From contig JAFUFB010000020.1 of the NCBI GenBank assembly GCA_017470145.1, positions 26,536 through 90,535 on the forward strand: DNA of 64,000 nt, read 5' to 3'. Under the pieces are notes generated by a model. That model was not told the origin of the DNA. It saw only the letters and a program-made list of their open reading frames with translations, and ran no database searches. The stretch comes from Clostridia bacterium (GTDB lineage Bacteria > Bacillota > Clostridia > Christensenellales > Aristaeellaceae). Each line of letters starts with the position of its first letter. Within the stretch, counting starts at the first letter, position 1. Below, one piece after another: positions 25,257-34,522 of this stretch. The position numbers were made by a program, and so were the translations under genes.

Positions 25257-26306
25257 ATGAGAAAGATTGGCGTTTTAACCAGCGGCGGCGACAGCCCGGG
25301 AATGAATGCGGCGGTTATGGCCATCGCCCGCAGCGCGGCGCTGTATGGCATGCCTTTGATTGGAATTAAACACGGATACAACGGCCTCCTGCGCAAGAGC
25401 ACGAACATTCGCGACGATATGCAGGAGCTCTATCTGGACACGGTGCTAGACATCGCCGACGAGCCCGGCACCTATCTGCGCACGGCCCGGTGCCTGGAGT
25501 TCATGGATCCCCAGTATCGGGAGCTGGCGGTGAAGACGCTGGAAGCCATGGAGATCGACGGCCTGGTGGTGTTGGGCGGCGACGGCAGTTTCCAGGGTGC
25601 CCAAAGGCTGTGCGAGCTAGGCGTTCCCTGCATTGGCATCCCCGCCACCATTGATAACGACCTGGGATATACCGAGATGACCCTGGGCTTCGATACCGCG
25701 GTCAATGTCTGTGTCGAGGCGGTGCGCTCCATCCGGGCCACCAGCCGCAGCCACGACCGCCCCGCCGTGGTGGAGGTCATGGGCCGCCACTGCGGTGATA
25801 TCGCGCTAACCACCGCCGTTTCTACCGGCAGCGAAATCGTGGTCGTGCCCGAGGTGCCGTGGACGGTGGAAGGCGTGGCCGAGCAGCTGCGGAAACAGCT
25901 GGCTAAGGGCAATTATCGCGCCACCATCGTCCTGGCGGAAGGCTGCTATGATTCCATGGCGCCCTTCGATCTCTACGGATATCTGACCACCCATGGCAAG
26001 CCCTGCTACGAGGGCGAGCCCATGAGCGCGGTTCGCTTTGCCTCCGTCATGAAGCGCATGTGCGGCATGGTGGAAGCCCGGGCCACCACCATCGGATACA
26101 CCCAGCGCGGTGCCGAACCCACGGCGCGAGACAGCGCCTTCGCCTTCGAGGCGGGCAACCTGGCCGTCAAGCTGCTGCGCGATGGCGTGGCCAACCAGGT
26201 CGTCGGCATGAAGAATGGCCGCGTGACCTATATGCCCATCGACGAAGCCCTCTCCGCCGAACGGCATTTCAATCGGCCCCTGTTCGATCTGGTCAACTCT
26301 CTGTAA
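25257..26306 (+). CDS. pfkA: ATP-dependent 6-phosphofructokinase
   Basis: The 349-residue protein phosphorylates fructose-6-phosphate in glycolysis. It has TSGGDSPGMNAAV, the nucleotide-binding loop GGDGSFQGA, IPATIDNDLGYTE with the catalytic Asp, MGRHCGDIAL and YTQRGAEPTARD. The GGDG glycine is that of the ATP-using subgroup; pyrophosphate enzymes have GGDD. An AAGGAGCGAAAGAGAGTT leader precedes the ATG. Confidence 0.95.
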   Translation: MRKIGVLTSGGDSPGMNAAVMAIARSAALYGMPLIGIKHGYNGLLRKSTNIRDDMQELYLDTVLDIADEPGTYLRTARCLEFMDPQYRELAVKTLEAMEIDGLVVLGGDGSFQGAQRLCELGVPCIGIPATIDNDLGYTEMTLGFDTAVNVCVEAVRSIRATSRSHDRPAVVEVMGRHCGDIALTTAVSTGSEIVVVPEVPWTVEGVAEQLRKQLAKGNYRATIVLAEGCYDSMAPFDLYGYLTTHGKPCYEGEPMSAVRFASVMKRMCGMVEARATTIGYTQRGAEPTARDSAFAFEAGNLAVKLLRDGVANQVVGMKNGRVTYMPIDEALSAERHFNRPLFDLVNSL

Positions 26307-26349
26307 TCATCTCTTTGGTTGAGCTCCAATTGATGGTTTGTCCTCGATG

Positions 26350-26393
26350 AGGAACCGTGGCATCCCTTTCCCTGGGGAGCCGCGGTTCCTTTT
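26350..26393 (+). terminator. Terminator after pfkA
   Basis: AGGAACCGTGG pairs with CCGCGGTTCCT across a 19-base loop and is followed by TTTTCGTAGTTT. It separates pfkA from the citrate synthase gene, although partial read-through would join them. Confidence 0.75.
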
Positions 26394-26449
26394 CGTAGTT
26401 TATCCCGGCGGGAGATAACCACCTGATACCGAAAGGAGGAAGACATACA

Positions 26450-27805
26450 TTGGCGAAAAGAAATTACGCGGAAATCACCCCCGAAATTCAGCACTATGCC
26501 CAGCTCTGCGGTGAAAACGTCATCGACCGGGAGCTTTACGAGCAGTTCAAGGTCAATCGTGGCCTGCGGGACATGCAGGGCAAGGGCGTGCTGACGGGGC
26601 TGACGGAGATCAGCGAGGTCAACGGCACTGGCCCCGCCGGGGAGCCCATGGAGGGCGAGCTGTATTATCGGGGCTATCCCATCAATGACCTGATCAACGG
26701 CGCGCTGCAGGATCGTAGATTCGGCTTTGAGGAAATCGTATATCTGCTGCTAATGGGCCATCTGCCCTCCGACGCCCAGCTGCAGGAATTCAACACCGTG
26801 CTGGGCAGCTATCGCTCCCTGCCCAACAGCTTCGTGCGGGATATCATCATGAAAGCTCCCAGCAGCAACATGATGAACTCCATGGCCCGGTCCGTGCTGA
26901 CCTATTACAGCTACGACCCCAAGGCGGAGGACACCAGCCTGGAAAACGTGCTGCGTCAATGCATCCAGCTGATCGCCATGTTCCCCCAACTGGCGGTGTA
27001 CAGCTATCAGGCCTACGCCTATTACCTGTCGGACAGCACCAGCTTCTTCTTCCACGACGCGGATCCCGCCCTGTCCACGGCGGAGAACATCCTGTACATG
27101 CTGCGCCAGGACGGAAAATATTCCCTGACGGAGGCCCTGGCCCTGGATACCGCCCTCATCGTCCACGCGGAGCACGGCGGCGGCAACAACTCCAGCTTCA
27201 CCACCCATGTGGTCTCCTCCTCCGGCACGGACACCTACGCCACCATCGGCGCGGCCCTGGGCTCCCTGAAGGGCCCGAAGCACGGTGGGGCCAACATCAA
27301 GGTTTGCCACATGTTTGAGGAAATTAAGCGGGAGATTCACGACTGGAAGGACGAGGAGGAGGTCTCTCGCTATCTGGAAAAGATTCTCCACAAGGAGGCC
27401 TTCGACCAATCCGGCCTCATCTATGGCATCGGCCATGCCATCTATTCCAAATCCGACCCCCGGGCCAAGGTGTTCAAATCCTTCGTTCGGAATCTGGCGG
27501 CGGAAAAAGGCCGGGAGGAAGAGTACAACCTGTACGAAACAGTGGAGCGCCTGGCCCCCCAGATCATCGCCGGGGAGCGGAAGATGTACAAGGGCGTCTG
27601 CGCCAATGTGGACTTCTATTCCGGCTTCGCCTATCAGATGCTGGATATCCCGGAGGAGCTGTTTACGCCCCTCTTCGCCATCGCCCGCATCTCCGGCTGG
27701 TCCGCCCATCGCATGGAGGAGCTGATCAACGGCGGCCGCATCATCCGCCCGGCCTATAAGGCTGTAAAGGATCGGCAGCAATACATCTCCCTGAGCGATC
27801 GGTAA
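26450..27805 (+). CDS. Citrate synthase
   Basis: The 451-residue protein starts at a TTG (GAAAGGAGGAAGACATACA upstream); there is no ATG in frame nearby. It condenses acetyl-CoA and oxaloacetate. The motifs are HAEHGGGNNSSFTTHV, GPKHGGANI and GIGHAIYSKSDPRA, carrying the catalytic His residues, and the N-terminal GELYYRGYPINDL. Homologous enzymes may also use propionyl-CoA (methylcitrate). A symmetric terminator lies after the stop. Confidence 0.93.
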   Translation: MAKRNYAEITPEIQHYAQLCGENVIDRELYEQFKVNRGLRDMQGKGVLTGLTEISEVNGTGPAGEPMEGELYYRGYPINDLINGALQDRRFGFEEIVYLLLMGHLPSDAQLQEFNTVLGSYRSLPNSFVRDIIMKAPSSNMMNSMARSVLTYYSYDPKAEDTSLENVLRQCIQLIAMFPQLAVYSYQAYAYYLSDSTSFFFHDADPALSTAENILYMLRQDGKYSLTEALALDTALIVHAEHGGGNNSSFTTHVVSSSGTDTYATIGAALGSLKGPKHGGANIKVCHMFEEIKREIHDWKDEEEVSRYLEKILHKEAFDQSGLIYGIGHAIYSKSDPRAKVFKSFVRNLAAEKGREEEYNLYETVERLAPQIIAGERKMYKGVCANVDFYSGFAYQMLDIPEELFTPLFAIARISGWSAHRMEELINGGRIIRPAYKAVKDRQQYISLSDR

Positions 27806-27920
27806 GGAAGCGCTGGCAAAGGCTCTCCCGCAAAGCCAGAGGAGCAAGAAAGCCCATATCAATGGGTGAGGAGAAAACAAAACGCTTTCCCACTGATTAC
27901 AGCGTACACTCGTCACCGCC

Positions 27921-27964
27921 CAAGCAAAAAAACAGAGAGCTTTCCGCTCTCTGTTTTTGCTTGG
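27921..27964. terminator. Bidirectional terminator
   Basis: CCAAGCAAAAA...ACAGAGAG is paired with CTCTCTGT...TTTTTGCTTGG around a CTTTCCG loop. T tracts occur on both strands, so it serves the citrate synthase gene and the convergent secreted-protein gene. Confidence 0.85.
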
Positions 27965-27970
27965 ATCAGA

Positions 27971-29032
27971 TTATTTCTGCTCCTCCATGGTGATGGTAGT
28001 ATCCCCTTCCACCACATAGCTGAAGGAGGCCATATTCTTGTTGATAGCCTTTTCCCCGTTGATGGAATAGCCCTTCTTGATCAAGCCGCCGCTGGCGACC
28101 ACGGTAATCTTGGTCCCCACCGGCACCTTGCCGCTCTCCGCAAAGGTATTGTGCCATCCGGTGAAGCGGCAATTGGTGCAGGAAACAGTGACCAGATCCG
28201 CCTCGTCCACCGGCTCCTCCGTCGCCTTGGGTTTAGCCGTCGGCATCTCCTCCTCGTCGCCGCTCAGCTTCACCCGAACGCTGGCGCTGCGATCCCAGCC
28301 GCGAATGCTCATGCCGGTCACTTCCCCTTCCGGGGTAAAGCGAATGCCGTCGATGGTCAGGTACTGAATCGTCCCCTCTGTGCCCTCCGGCAGGCGGACC
28401 AGAAAGTTCACCTTATCCTCGTCGAAGGACAGTTCCTTCTGGGGGGTGCTGCTGGTCACATTGCCCTTGGAATCCATCTTGTACAGATCCACCTTGGAGC
28501 CTTTGATGACGATGGGCTGCTTGGGCTCCGGCGTCTGGGTCTTAACCACCAGGGTGGTCGCCTCCTCGGACTGGGGCGCCGGAGTGGCAGCCGCGTCGGC
28601 GGACTTGGGCGCCACGGTGGCAGGAGCGGGAGCCATGGTCGGCGGATCCATGCCCGCGATGAGCAGCATCACCGTGTCCGTGTTTACGCCGCCATTCTTA
28701 TTGCCGATGTGGCAATAAACCTGCCAGCCATGCATGCTCTCCGGCACCTTGGAAAGCTTAATCTTCAGCGTATTGGGGCCAGAAACCTTGACGCCCTTCA
28801 CCACGTCGGCCAGCTTACGCCCGGTGGTGGTTTCCCCAGTGGCGGGGTTGATAAAATACCAGGTAGTCGGCTCGCCGCCGGCGTTCTTGGCCTTCACGGT
28901 AAAAGTCACACTGCCGCCAGCCTTCACGGTCTGCGTCTCGGGCTGCTCCGTAATGGTGATGGCCGCAAAGGCGACGGACGTGCAGGCAACCAGCAGGCAC
29001 ACCAGTGCCAGCACGGCAAGAATCCTTTTCAT
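27971..29032 (-). CDS. Secreted Ig-like / bacterial-surface protein
   Basis: The 353-residue product has a signal peptide (MKRILAVLALVCLLVACTSV) and one Ig-like domain (ITITEQPETQTVKAGGSVTF ... WQVYCHIGNKNGG). A Pro/Ala/Thr-rich linker and a C-terminal region follow, with CTNCRFTGWHNTFAESGKV and a repeat-like GYSINGEKAINK resembling beta-sandwich repeats. No wall anchor is seen. The role is unknown. Confidence 0.75.
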   Translation of the reverse strand: MKRILAVLALVCLLVACTSVAFAAITITEQPETQTVKAGGSVTFTVKAKNAGGEPTTWYFINPATGETTTGRKLADVVKGVKVSGPNTLKIKLSKVPESMHGWQVYCHIGNKNGGVNTDTVMLLIAGMDPPTMAPAPATVAPKSADAAATPAPQSEEATTLVVKTQTPEPKQPIVIKGSKVDLYKMDSKGNVTSSTPQKELSFDEDKVNFLVRLPEGTEGTIQYLTIDGIRFTPEGEVTGMSIRGWDRSASVRVKLSGDEEEMPTAKPKATEEPVDEADLVTVSCTNCRFTGWHNTFAESGKVPVGTKITVVASGGLIKKGYSINGEKAINKNMASFSYVVEGDTTITMEEQK

Positions 29033-29100
29033 TCAAAACCCTCCCTGTTTCAAAACTGAAATCATAATATCACAATAAATTAACATTTGCAATGGTGTTC

Positions 29101-30102
29101 TTATCTTTTCCGTAACAAAAGAAGCTTTAACATCACGGCTTCCAGGGCGCCTTCCTCCCGCAGCAGTCCAGACTTGATCTGCAGGTCCGTCTCCAGGCAG
29201 AGGTTCACCGCCTCCTTCACCTGCCGCCCGGTGTAAAGCCCCGCCTGGCGCATGTATTGCCCCGCCACCCAGGAGCTCATCCCCAGGGCGGCGGTAATCT
29301 CCTGATTGCTCTTCTTTTCGAACTGCATGATCTTTACATGCTGCATCAGCCGGAACTGGCGCAGCAGCATGGCCAGAATCATGATCCGCTTCTCCCCGTT
29401 TTGCAGCAGGTTCCGCAGGATGGTAAAGGCCTTGCCATCCTGCCCGGCGATGACCGCCTCCACCATGTCGAACACCTTGCTCTCCATGGAGGGGGTGGCC
29501 AGCTGTTTTACGTCCTCCGGATTGATCCGAGCCTCCTCCGGATGGTAAGCAGCGATCTTGGCAATCTCCCCCCGCAGCTGGTTTAAATCATTGCCCACGG
29601 TAAAGACCAGGAAATCCGCCGTCCGGGCGTCACATTCCCGTCCCAGGGCGTGGAACTCATTGGTGACGAAGCCCGTCAGCTCCCGATCCGTCAGAGCTTT
29701 GAATTCCACCACGCCACCCATTTTCGCAATGACGTTCTTAATCTTCTTCTGCTTCACCGGTTGAACGCAGTAAAACAGCAGAATGGCCGTAGGGGGCACA
29801 TGGGGCAGATATTCCAGCAACTTCTCCTCCGCCTCCCCCCGGCCCACGATGGCAGGGAAATCCCGCAGCAGAATCAGCCGCTGATCCGCCATAAAGGGCA
29901 GGGTCTCCGCCGCGGCGATGATCTCCGCCGTCTCCGGGGCGGTCATCCGATTCTCGTTCAGATCCTCCAGCCCCTCCGGCAAAATCGCCTTCCGCAGGGC
30001 CTGTAGGGCGCTTTCCTTGAGGTATTCCTCCGGCCCCTCGAAGAGCAACACCGGGGGCAGCTGCTTTTGCGCCAGCAGCCGGGCAAATTCCTGATGGTTC
30101 AC
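29101..30102 (-). CDS. holA: DNA polymerase III subunit delta
   Basis: The 333-residue product has the delta-subunit N-terminus PPVLLFEGPEEYLKESALQ, an AAA+-like fold without a functional Walker A, a central ALTDRELTGFVTNEF, and C-terminal helices such as KTKIKSGL-type LQIKSGLLREEG. It is part of the clamp loader that places the beta clamp on DNA. It is the last gene of a minus-strand unit that starts near ylxM and lies 64 bases after comEC, as often in Clostridia. Confidence 0.93.
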   Translation of the reverse strand: MNHQEFARLLAQKQLPPVLLFEGPEEYLKESALQALRKAILPEGLEDLNENRMTAPETAEIIAAAETLPFMADQRLILLRDFPAIVGRGEAEEKLLEYLPHVPPTAILLFYCVQPVKQKKIKNVIAKMGGVVEFKALTDRELTGFVTNEFHALGRECDARTADFLVFTVGNDLNQLRGEIAKIAAYHPEEARINPEDVKQLATPSMESKVFDMVEAVIAGQDGKAFTILRNLLQNGEKRIMILAMLLRQFRLMQHVKIMQFEKKSNQEITAALGMSSWVAGQYMRQAGLYTGRQVKEAVNLCLETDLQIKSGLLREEGALEAVMLKLLLLRKR

Positions 30103-30166
30103 CTCAATCTCCTTCTATAAACAGGGGGATATCCAACAGCTTGGCCCTCGCCGTTTCTCTGGCCCT

Positions 30167-32449
30167 TTACTCTCCCTTTTCTTCCCCCGCCAGATAGGTC
30201 TCGATGGTATATCCCTGGTCCAGAAACCGCAGGATCAGCATGCCCTGCCGTGCGGTGGAGAAGAGCGCCGTCTCCGGGCCTAATCTCTCCTGATACTGCC
30301 CGTGCCGCTCCACCTCCCCGGTGGACAGCAGGGCCGCCTGGGGCGCCACCGCCGCCAGGAACTCCTCGGAAGAGGAATGGGCGGAACCGTGATGGGGCGC
30401 CTTCAGCACATCTGCCGGGGCTGCGGCGTACATCTCGTACTTTCCGTCCAGATCCCCGGTCTGCAGCAGGGTGGTTCCCCGGATATCGATCCGCGCCACC
30501 AGGGAGGATTCATTGGCGTCCTGCCCCGGCCGGGTCATGCCCGCCTCCGGCCACAGGATTTCCATCTCCCCAGAGGGCAGGGGCAAAGTATCCCCCGCCG
30601 CCAGATGCCGAATCTCCGTCCCCTCCGCCTGCAATTCTTCCAACAGCAGCATCACGTTAGGATGGATGTCCGCCTGCTCCGCCCCCTCCGGCAGATAGAT
30701 GACCCGGATGGGAATATGATCCTCCCGCAGGGCCTGGAGACCATACACATGGTCGGAATGTAGATGGGTCAGAATTACCCCCGTGGGGGTCAGCCGCTGG
30801 CGGTGCAGATAATCGCTGAGAACCCCGTCCTCATATCCCGCGTCCATTACCAAGGCCGTGCCCTCATCCCACAGCAGGGCCGCGTCCGCGTCCCCGACGC
30901 TGAACTGGAGGTACTCCGCCCCGTGGTGAGGCCAGGGGATCAGGGACAGCACCAACACCGCCGCCCCCGTCAGGGTCAGGGTCCTCCGGGATTTCCCGCT
31001 CCACCGGGCCAGCTGCAACAGCCCCCAGCCAAGGAGAACGACTCCCAGGGCGGAAAGCAGGTTCGGCGCCTTGGTCCACAGGGTCACCCCCGGCAGCTGC
31101 CCCAGCAGGCGCACCGCCGCCAGCAACGCAGAGGTGGCCCCTTGCCCCAGGGCGCACACCGCCTGGGAGACCCCCGGCAGGGGCAGGGTCAGCAGCGCCA
31201 GCCAATAGAGCCCAATCAGCACGGTAGAGAAGGCCAGCACCGGGACATTCAGGATCAACCCCAACAGGGGCAGCTCCTGGAAGGCCGTCAGCTCCGGCAG
31301 CAGCACACCGATCTGGGCCCCCACCCCTGCGCTGAGCCCCAGCCATCCCCGCTTCAGCAGGGCGTTTTTCGGATTCAGCAGGCCGTCCAGATAGGGCGTC
31401 ACCAGGGCCAGGCCCAGCACCGCCCCGAAGGACAGCTGGAAGGAAAGCCCCGTCAGCTGGGCGGGGGAAAGCAACAGCATGGCGATCCATGCCGCGGACA
31501 GCAGATGCAGCAGGCTCCGGGGCCGGGCCAGCATCCGTCCTCGTCGGGCCAGGAGCAGCAGCAGGGAGGCCCTCAGCACGGGCTGGGCCCCACCGCACAG
31601 CAGCACATAAGCCCCCAGGATTAACCCATAAAGTCCCAGCCGCACCCTCTGGGGCAGCCGCAGCAGCCGGAACAGCAGCCCCAGCGCCCCGATCAGCACC
31701 CCGACATGGAACCCGCTGACCGCCAGAATGTGGGCGATACCCAGCCGGGAGAAGGCGGTCCGATCCTCCCGGGGCAGATAAGTCCGATTCCCCAGCAGCA
31801 TGGCCGCCGCGTATCCGCCGGCCTCCTCCCCCAGGGGGGACTGAATCAGCGCCTCCGTCCACCGATGGCGTAAATTAGCGAAAAAGCCCTTCAGGGAAAA
31901 GCTCTCCGGTGCCTGAATCGTCAGCTCTCCCATACCATACGTGCCGACGGTGATCCCCCGGCGCAGCAATTCCTCCCGGAAGTCATATCCCCCGGGATTG
32001 GAGGGGCCAGAGGGATGATAAACCCGGCCGGCGAAAGAAACCTGCACCCCCGGGGTCAGGCTCTCCGGCAAAGTATCTGTATAAAAGCTCCAATAGGCCC
32101 CGGCCCCCAGGGGCACCCCATCCAGGGTGACCCGGGTCAGGGAAGTCCGCACCTGCTGATTCGCCCGGTGCTCCACCTCCTCCGCCACGATGCCGGAGAT
32201 CACATAATCCCCCTCCGGGGGCAGCTCCGGATGATATCCGAAGTATCCCCGCAGGCAGCCCAAGGCCAGGAACAGGGCCAGCAAGGCGCAGAAGCGGCCC
32301 TTCTCCCGCAGCAGCAGGCAGGCCTCTAAGGCCAGCAACAGCCCCACGGCTCCGTAGATCCAGCTGTCGGCGATTCTCCCCAGCAGGATGCCTCCCGCCA
32401 AGCTCACCGCCAGGGGCGGCAGCAGCCAGCCCCGCAGCCGGGCCGTCAC
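30167..32449 (-). CDS. comEC: DNA internalisation channel ComEC/Rec2
   Basis: The GTG at 32449 overlaps the stop of the MBL gene (GTGA), and the product is 760 residues. The N-terminal membrane region LAGGILLGRIADSWIYG and DUF4131 precede the Competence domain with GYAAAMLLGNRT and ILAVSGFHVGVLIGALG. Many helices follow, then a C-terminal metallo-beta-lactamase domain with VILTHLHSDHVYGLQAL and LKAPHHGSAHSS. It moves single-stranded DNA across the membrane during transformation; the C-domain is thought to degrade the other strand. A longer in-frame region upstream is antisense to the MBL gene and is excluded. Confidence 0.93.
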   Translation of the reverse strand: MTARLRGWLLPPLAVSLAGGILLGRIADSWIYGAVGLLLALEACLLLREKGRFCALLALFLALGCLRGYFGYHPELPPEGDYVISGIVAEEVEHRANQQVRTSLTRVTLDGVPLGAGAYWSFYTDTLPESLTPGVQVSFAGRVYHPSGPSNPGGYDFREELLRRGITVGTYGMGELTIQAPESFSLKGFFANLRHRWTEALIQSPLGEEAGGYAAAMLLGNRTYLPREDRTAFSRLGIAHILAVSGFHVGVLIGALGLLFRLLRLPQRVRLGLYGLILGAYVLLCGGAQPVLRASLLLLLARRGRMLARPRSLLHLLSAAWIAMLLLSPAQLTGLSFQLSFGAVLGLALVTPYLDGLLNPKNALLKRGWLGLSAGVGAQIGVLLPELTAFQELPLLGLILNVPVLAFSTVLIGLYWLALLTLPLPGVSQAVCALGQGATSALLAAVRLLGQLPGVTLWTKAPNLLSALGVVLLGWGLLQLARWSGKSRRTLTLTGAAVLVLSLIPWPHHGAEYLQFSVGDADAALLWDEGTALVMDAGYEDGVLSDYLHRQRLTPTGVILTHLHSDHVYGLQALREDHIPIRVIYLPEGAEQADIHPNVMLLLEELQAEGTEIRHLAAGDTLPLPSGEMEILWPEAGMTRPGQDANESSLVARIDIRGTTLLQTGDLDGKYEMYAAAPADVLKAPHHGSAHSSSEEFLAAVAPQAALLSTGEVERHGQYQERLGPETALFSTARQGMLILRFLDQGYTIETYLAGEEKGE

Positions 32450-33162
32450 AGGGCGTATACCTGGCCACGCTGGGCGATCTTCACCCCCGGGAAGACCTCC
32501 CGGGCTTCCTTCAGCAGCAGCTCCGGGGCGTAGACCGGGTTCAGGTGGGTCAGGATCAGCTCCTTGGCCTCCGCCTCCCGGGCCAGCTCCGCCGCCAGCC
32601 GGGCGGAGAGATGGGGCTTTGTCTCCCCCCAGTCCGCCTGGGGAAAGAGGCCATCCGCCAGCAGCAGATCGCAGCCCCGATAGAATTCCGCCAAGCCCGG
32701 CAGGGTATTGGTGTCCCCGGTGTACCCCAGGGTCTTTTCTTCCGCCGTCACACGGTATCCCACCCCGGGTACGGGATGGCGGGCAGGCCCAACCTGGACG
32801 CGAACCTCCCCCAGGGCCAGCTCGTCCCCAGGAGCTACGGTCCGCAGCTGGAAGCAATCCGCCTCCGCCACGATTTTCCGAAGGGCGGAATTTTCATCCG
32901 CCGGGCCATAGACCGGCAGCGCCCGCCCTGCGGCCTGCAGCCGATAGATCAGGGGCAGCAGATCCGAGGTGTGGTCAAAATGCCAGTGGGATAGGAACAG
33001 GGCGTCCAGCTCCTCCGGCGGAAAGATTTCCGTCAGCCGGGCCAGCACCCCCGCGCCGAAATCGAACTGCAGATATTTCTCCCCCGCCTCCAGAAAGTAC
33101 CCAGAGGTGGCCCCGCCGGAGGCGGGATAGGGGCCATTGATTCCCAGCAGATGTAAACGCAT
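32446..33162 (-). CDS. MBL-fold metallohydrolase, RNase Z/ElaC-like
   Basis: The 238-residue product starts MRLHLLGINGPYPASGGATS, five bases after the barstar stop and with AAAGGAGCTG as ribosome binding site. The metal-binding signature is LSHWHFDHTSDL, then a His in ARHPVPGVG, an Asp in YTGDTN and a His in LTHLNP. Homologues are annotated both as tRNA 3'-endonucleases and as general hydrolases; the short length without the tRNA-binding arm (exosite) argues against a bona fide RNase Z. The gene is translationally coupled to comEC. Confidence 0.88.
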   Translation of the reverse strand: MRLHLLGINGPYPASGGATSGYFLEAGEKYLQFDFGAGVLARLTEIFPPEELDALFLSHWHFDHTSDLLPLIYRLQAAGRALPVYGPADENSALRKIVAEADCFQLRTVAPGDELALGEVRVQVGPARHPVPGVGYRVTAEEKTLGYTGDTNTLPGLAEFYRGCDLLLADGLFPQADWGETKPHLSARLAAELAREAEAKELILTHLNPVYAPELLLKEAREVFPGVKIAQRGQVYAL

Positions 33163-33167
33163 CGGGC

Positions 33168-33416
33168 TCACAGCTCCTTTACTTCGCCGCCGTTGTCCTG
33201 GAAAACCCGGGCCATTAGCGCCAGGGCGGATTGCACTTCCTCGTTCCCCTCTGAACGGATCCACAGCCCCGGGCAGGTCCGCCGCTCCGACAGGCAATCA
33301 TTCAAGGCGTCCAAGTTCATGCCGTAGTATTCCGGCAAGCCCAGCAGCTTCTTCAGTGCGGCGTGAGCCTCCTGCCGGGTTTCATAGTCCGAGCCAAACA
33401 AACAGATGGTTTCCAT
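33168..33416 (-). CDS. Barstar-family ribonuclease inhibitor
   Basis: The 82-residue product has the barstar fold pattern: a start ICLFGSDYETRQEAHAAL, then LGLPEYYGMNLDALNDCLSE with the conserved NLDAL-D core, and a C-terminal helix. Barstars bind and block barnase-type RNases. No barnase gene is visible nearby, so the target is unknown. Neighbours are trmD/comEC-region genes; the spacing is six and five bases, so it is operon-embedded. Confidence 0.85.
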   Translation of the reverse strand: METICLFGSDYETRQEAHAALKKLLGLPEYYGMNLDALNDCLSERRTCPGLWIRSEGNEEVQSALALMARVFQDNGGEVKEL

Positions 33417-33422
33417 TTTGTA

Positions 33423-33797
33423 TCAAATTCCTCTCCCTGTTCTTACAGAAAACGCGATCATATATCCGGCGAAGGCGCTCTCCACCGTGATGACCCGAGT
33501 GTCCATCGTCCGAAGCAGCCGCAGCAGGGGCACATCCACCCCCATGGAGGCCAGATACTGATACAGCAGCACCCCCATCAGCAGCGCCGCCGGGATCCAC
33601 AGCAGATGAGCAAAGGGCTCCCGCAGCCGGGTGGCCCCCGCCAGGGGCAGCAGCAGCCCCAGCATGACCCCAAGCAGCGCCCCCAGGGCCAGGCTGCCGA
33701 AGAAGGCCCCCAGGGCGGAGAACAGCGGCATTCCCAGGCACAGCAGCAGCGCCATGGCCAGGGGCAGCGCCAGCACCATCAGCTTTCGCAGGAACAT
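33423..33797 (-). CDS. Hypothetical membrane protein
   Basis: The 124-residue product has about four hydrophobic segments (MVLALPLAMALLLCLGMPL, FFGSLALGALLGVMLGLLLP, WIPAALLMGVLLYQYLAS, AFAGYMIAF). It overlaps the trmD end by 19 bases and precedes the barstar gene by six, so it is translated from the trmD-barstar mRNA. No family was recognised. Confidence 0.75.
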   Translation of the reverse strand: MFLRKLMVLALPLAMALLLCLGMPLFSALGAFFGSLALGALLGVMLGLLLPLAGATRLREPFAHLLWIPAALLMGVLLYQYLASMGVDVPLLRLLRTMDTRVITVESAFAGYMIAFSVRTGRGI

Positions 33798-34522
33798 GCT
33801 TCCCTCAACTCCTTCAGCGTTTTTTCATCCTCCCGGCTCAGCTGGGCTTTCTCCAACAGGTCCGGCCGGAAGCGCAAGGTGGCCCGCAAGCTCTCCCGCC
33901 GGCGCCAGGCTTGTATTTTGGCGTGATCCCCGTTCAGCAGCACCTCTGGCACCTGCCGTCCCTGCCATTCCCGGGGCCGGGTATACTGGGGGTATTCCAG
34001 CAGCCCGTCGGAGAAGGATTCCTCCTCCGGACTCTCCGCGCTACCCAGCACTCCGGGGATGAACCGGGCCACGCAGTCCGTCAGCACCATGGCCGCCAGC
34101 TCGCCCCCGGTGAGGATATAGTCCCCGATGCTGATCTCCTCGTCCACGCAGGCGTCCAGAGCCCGCTGGTCCACCCCCTCGTAATGGCCGCAGAGGAGAA
34201 TCAGCTCCTGCTCCTGGGCCAGGGCTCGTGCCTTGGCGGTGGTCAGGGTAGCGCCCCGGGGACCCAAGTAGATCCGCCGGCCCTGGAAATGCTCCCCCAT
34301 GGCGAAGGCCATGGCGTCGTGAATGGGCTGGGCCAGCATCACCATGCCCGCCCCGCCGCCGAAGGGATAATCGTCCGTGTTCTTGTGCTTCCGGTCCGAG
34401 AAGGGGCGAATGTCGATGACGGAGACCTCGATCAATCCCTGGTCGATGGCCCGGCCTAAAATGCTGGCGGACAGCACGCTTTCGAACATTTCGGGGAAGA
34501 TGGTCAGGATTTTAATCTTCAA
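33779..34522 (-). CDS. trmD: tRNA (guanine37-N1)-methyltransferase
   Basis: The 247-residue protein has ILTIFPEMFESV, IRPFSDRKHKNTDDYPFGGG, the knotted SAM-binding segment LCGHYEGVDQRALD and DYILTGGELAAM, and the substrate Asp region at the C-terminus. It methylates G37 in tRNAs reading CNN codons and prevents frameshifting. It overlaps rimM by 11 bases, which is the usual arrangement. Confidence 0.97.
   Translation of the reverse strand: MKIKILTIFPEMFESVLSASILGRAIDQGLIEVSVIDIRPFSDRKHKNTDDYPFGGGAGMVMLAQPIHDAMAFAMGEHFQGRRIYLGPRGATLTTAKARALAQEQELILLCGHYEGVDQRALDACVDEEISIGDYILTGGELAAMVLTDCVARFIPGVLGSAESPEEESFSDGLLEYPQYTRPREWQGRQVPEVLLNGDHAKIQAWRRRESLRATLRFRPDLLEKAQLSREDEKTLKELREACSCES

Noticed and set aside
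32450-32857. N-terminal extension of comEC
   Set aside because: The extra 136 codons are antisense or out of phase within the MBL hydrolase gene, and the GTG at 32449 overlaps its stop in the usual coupled manner.
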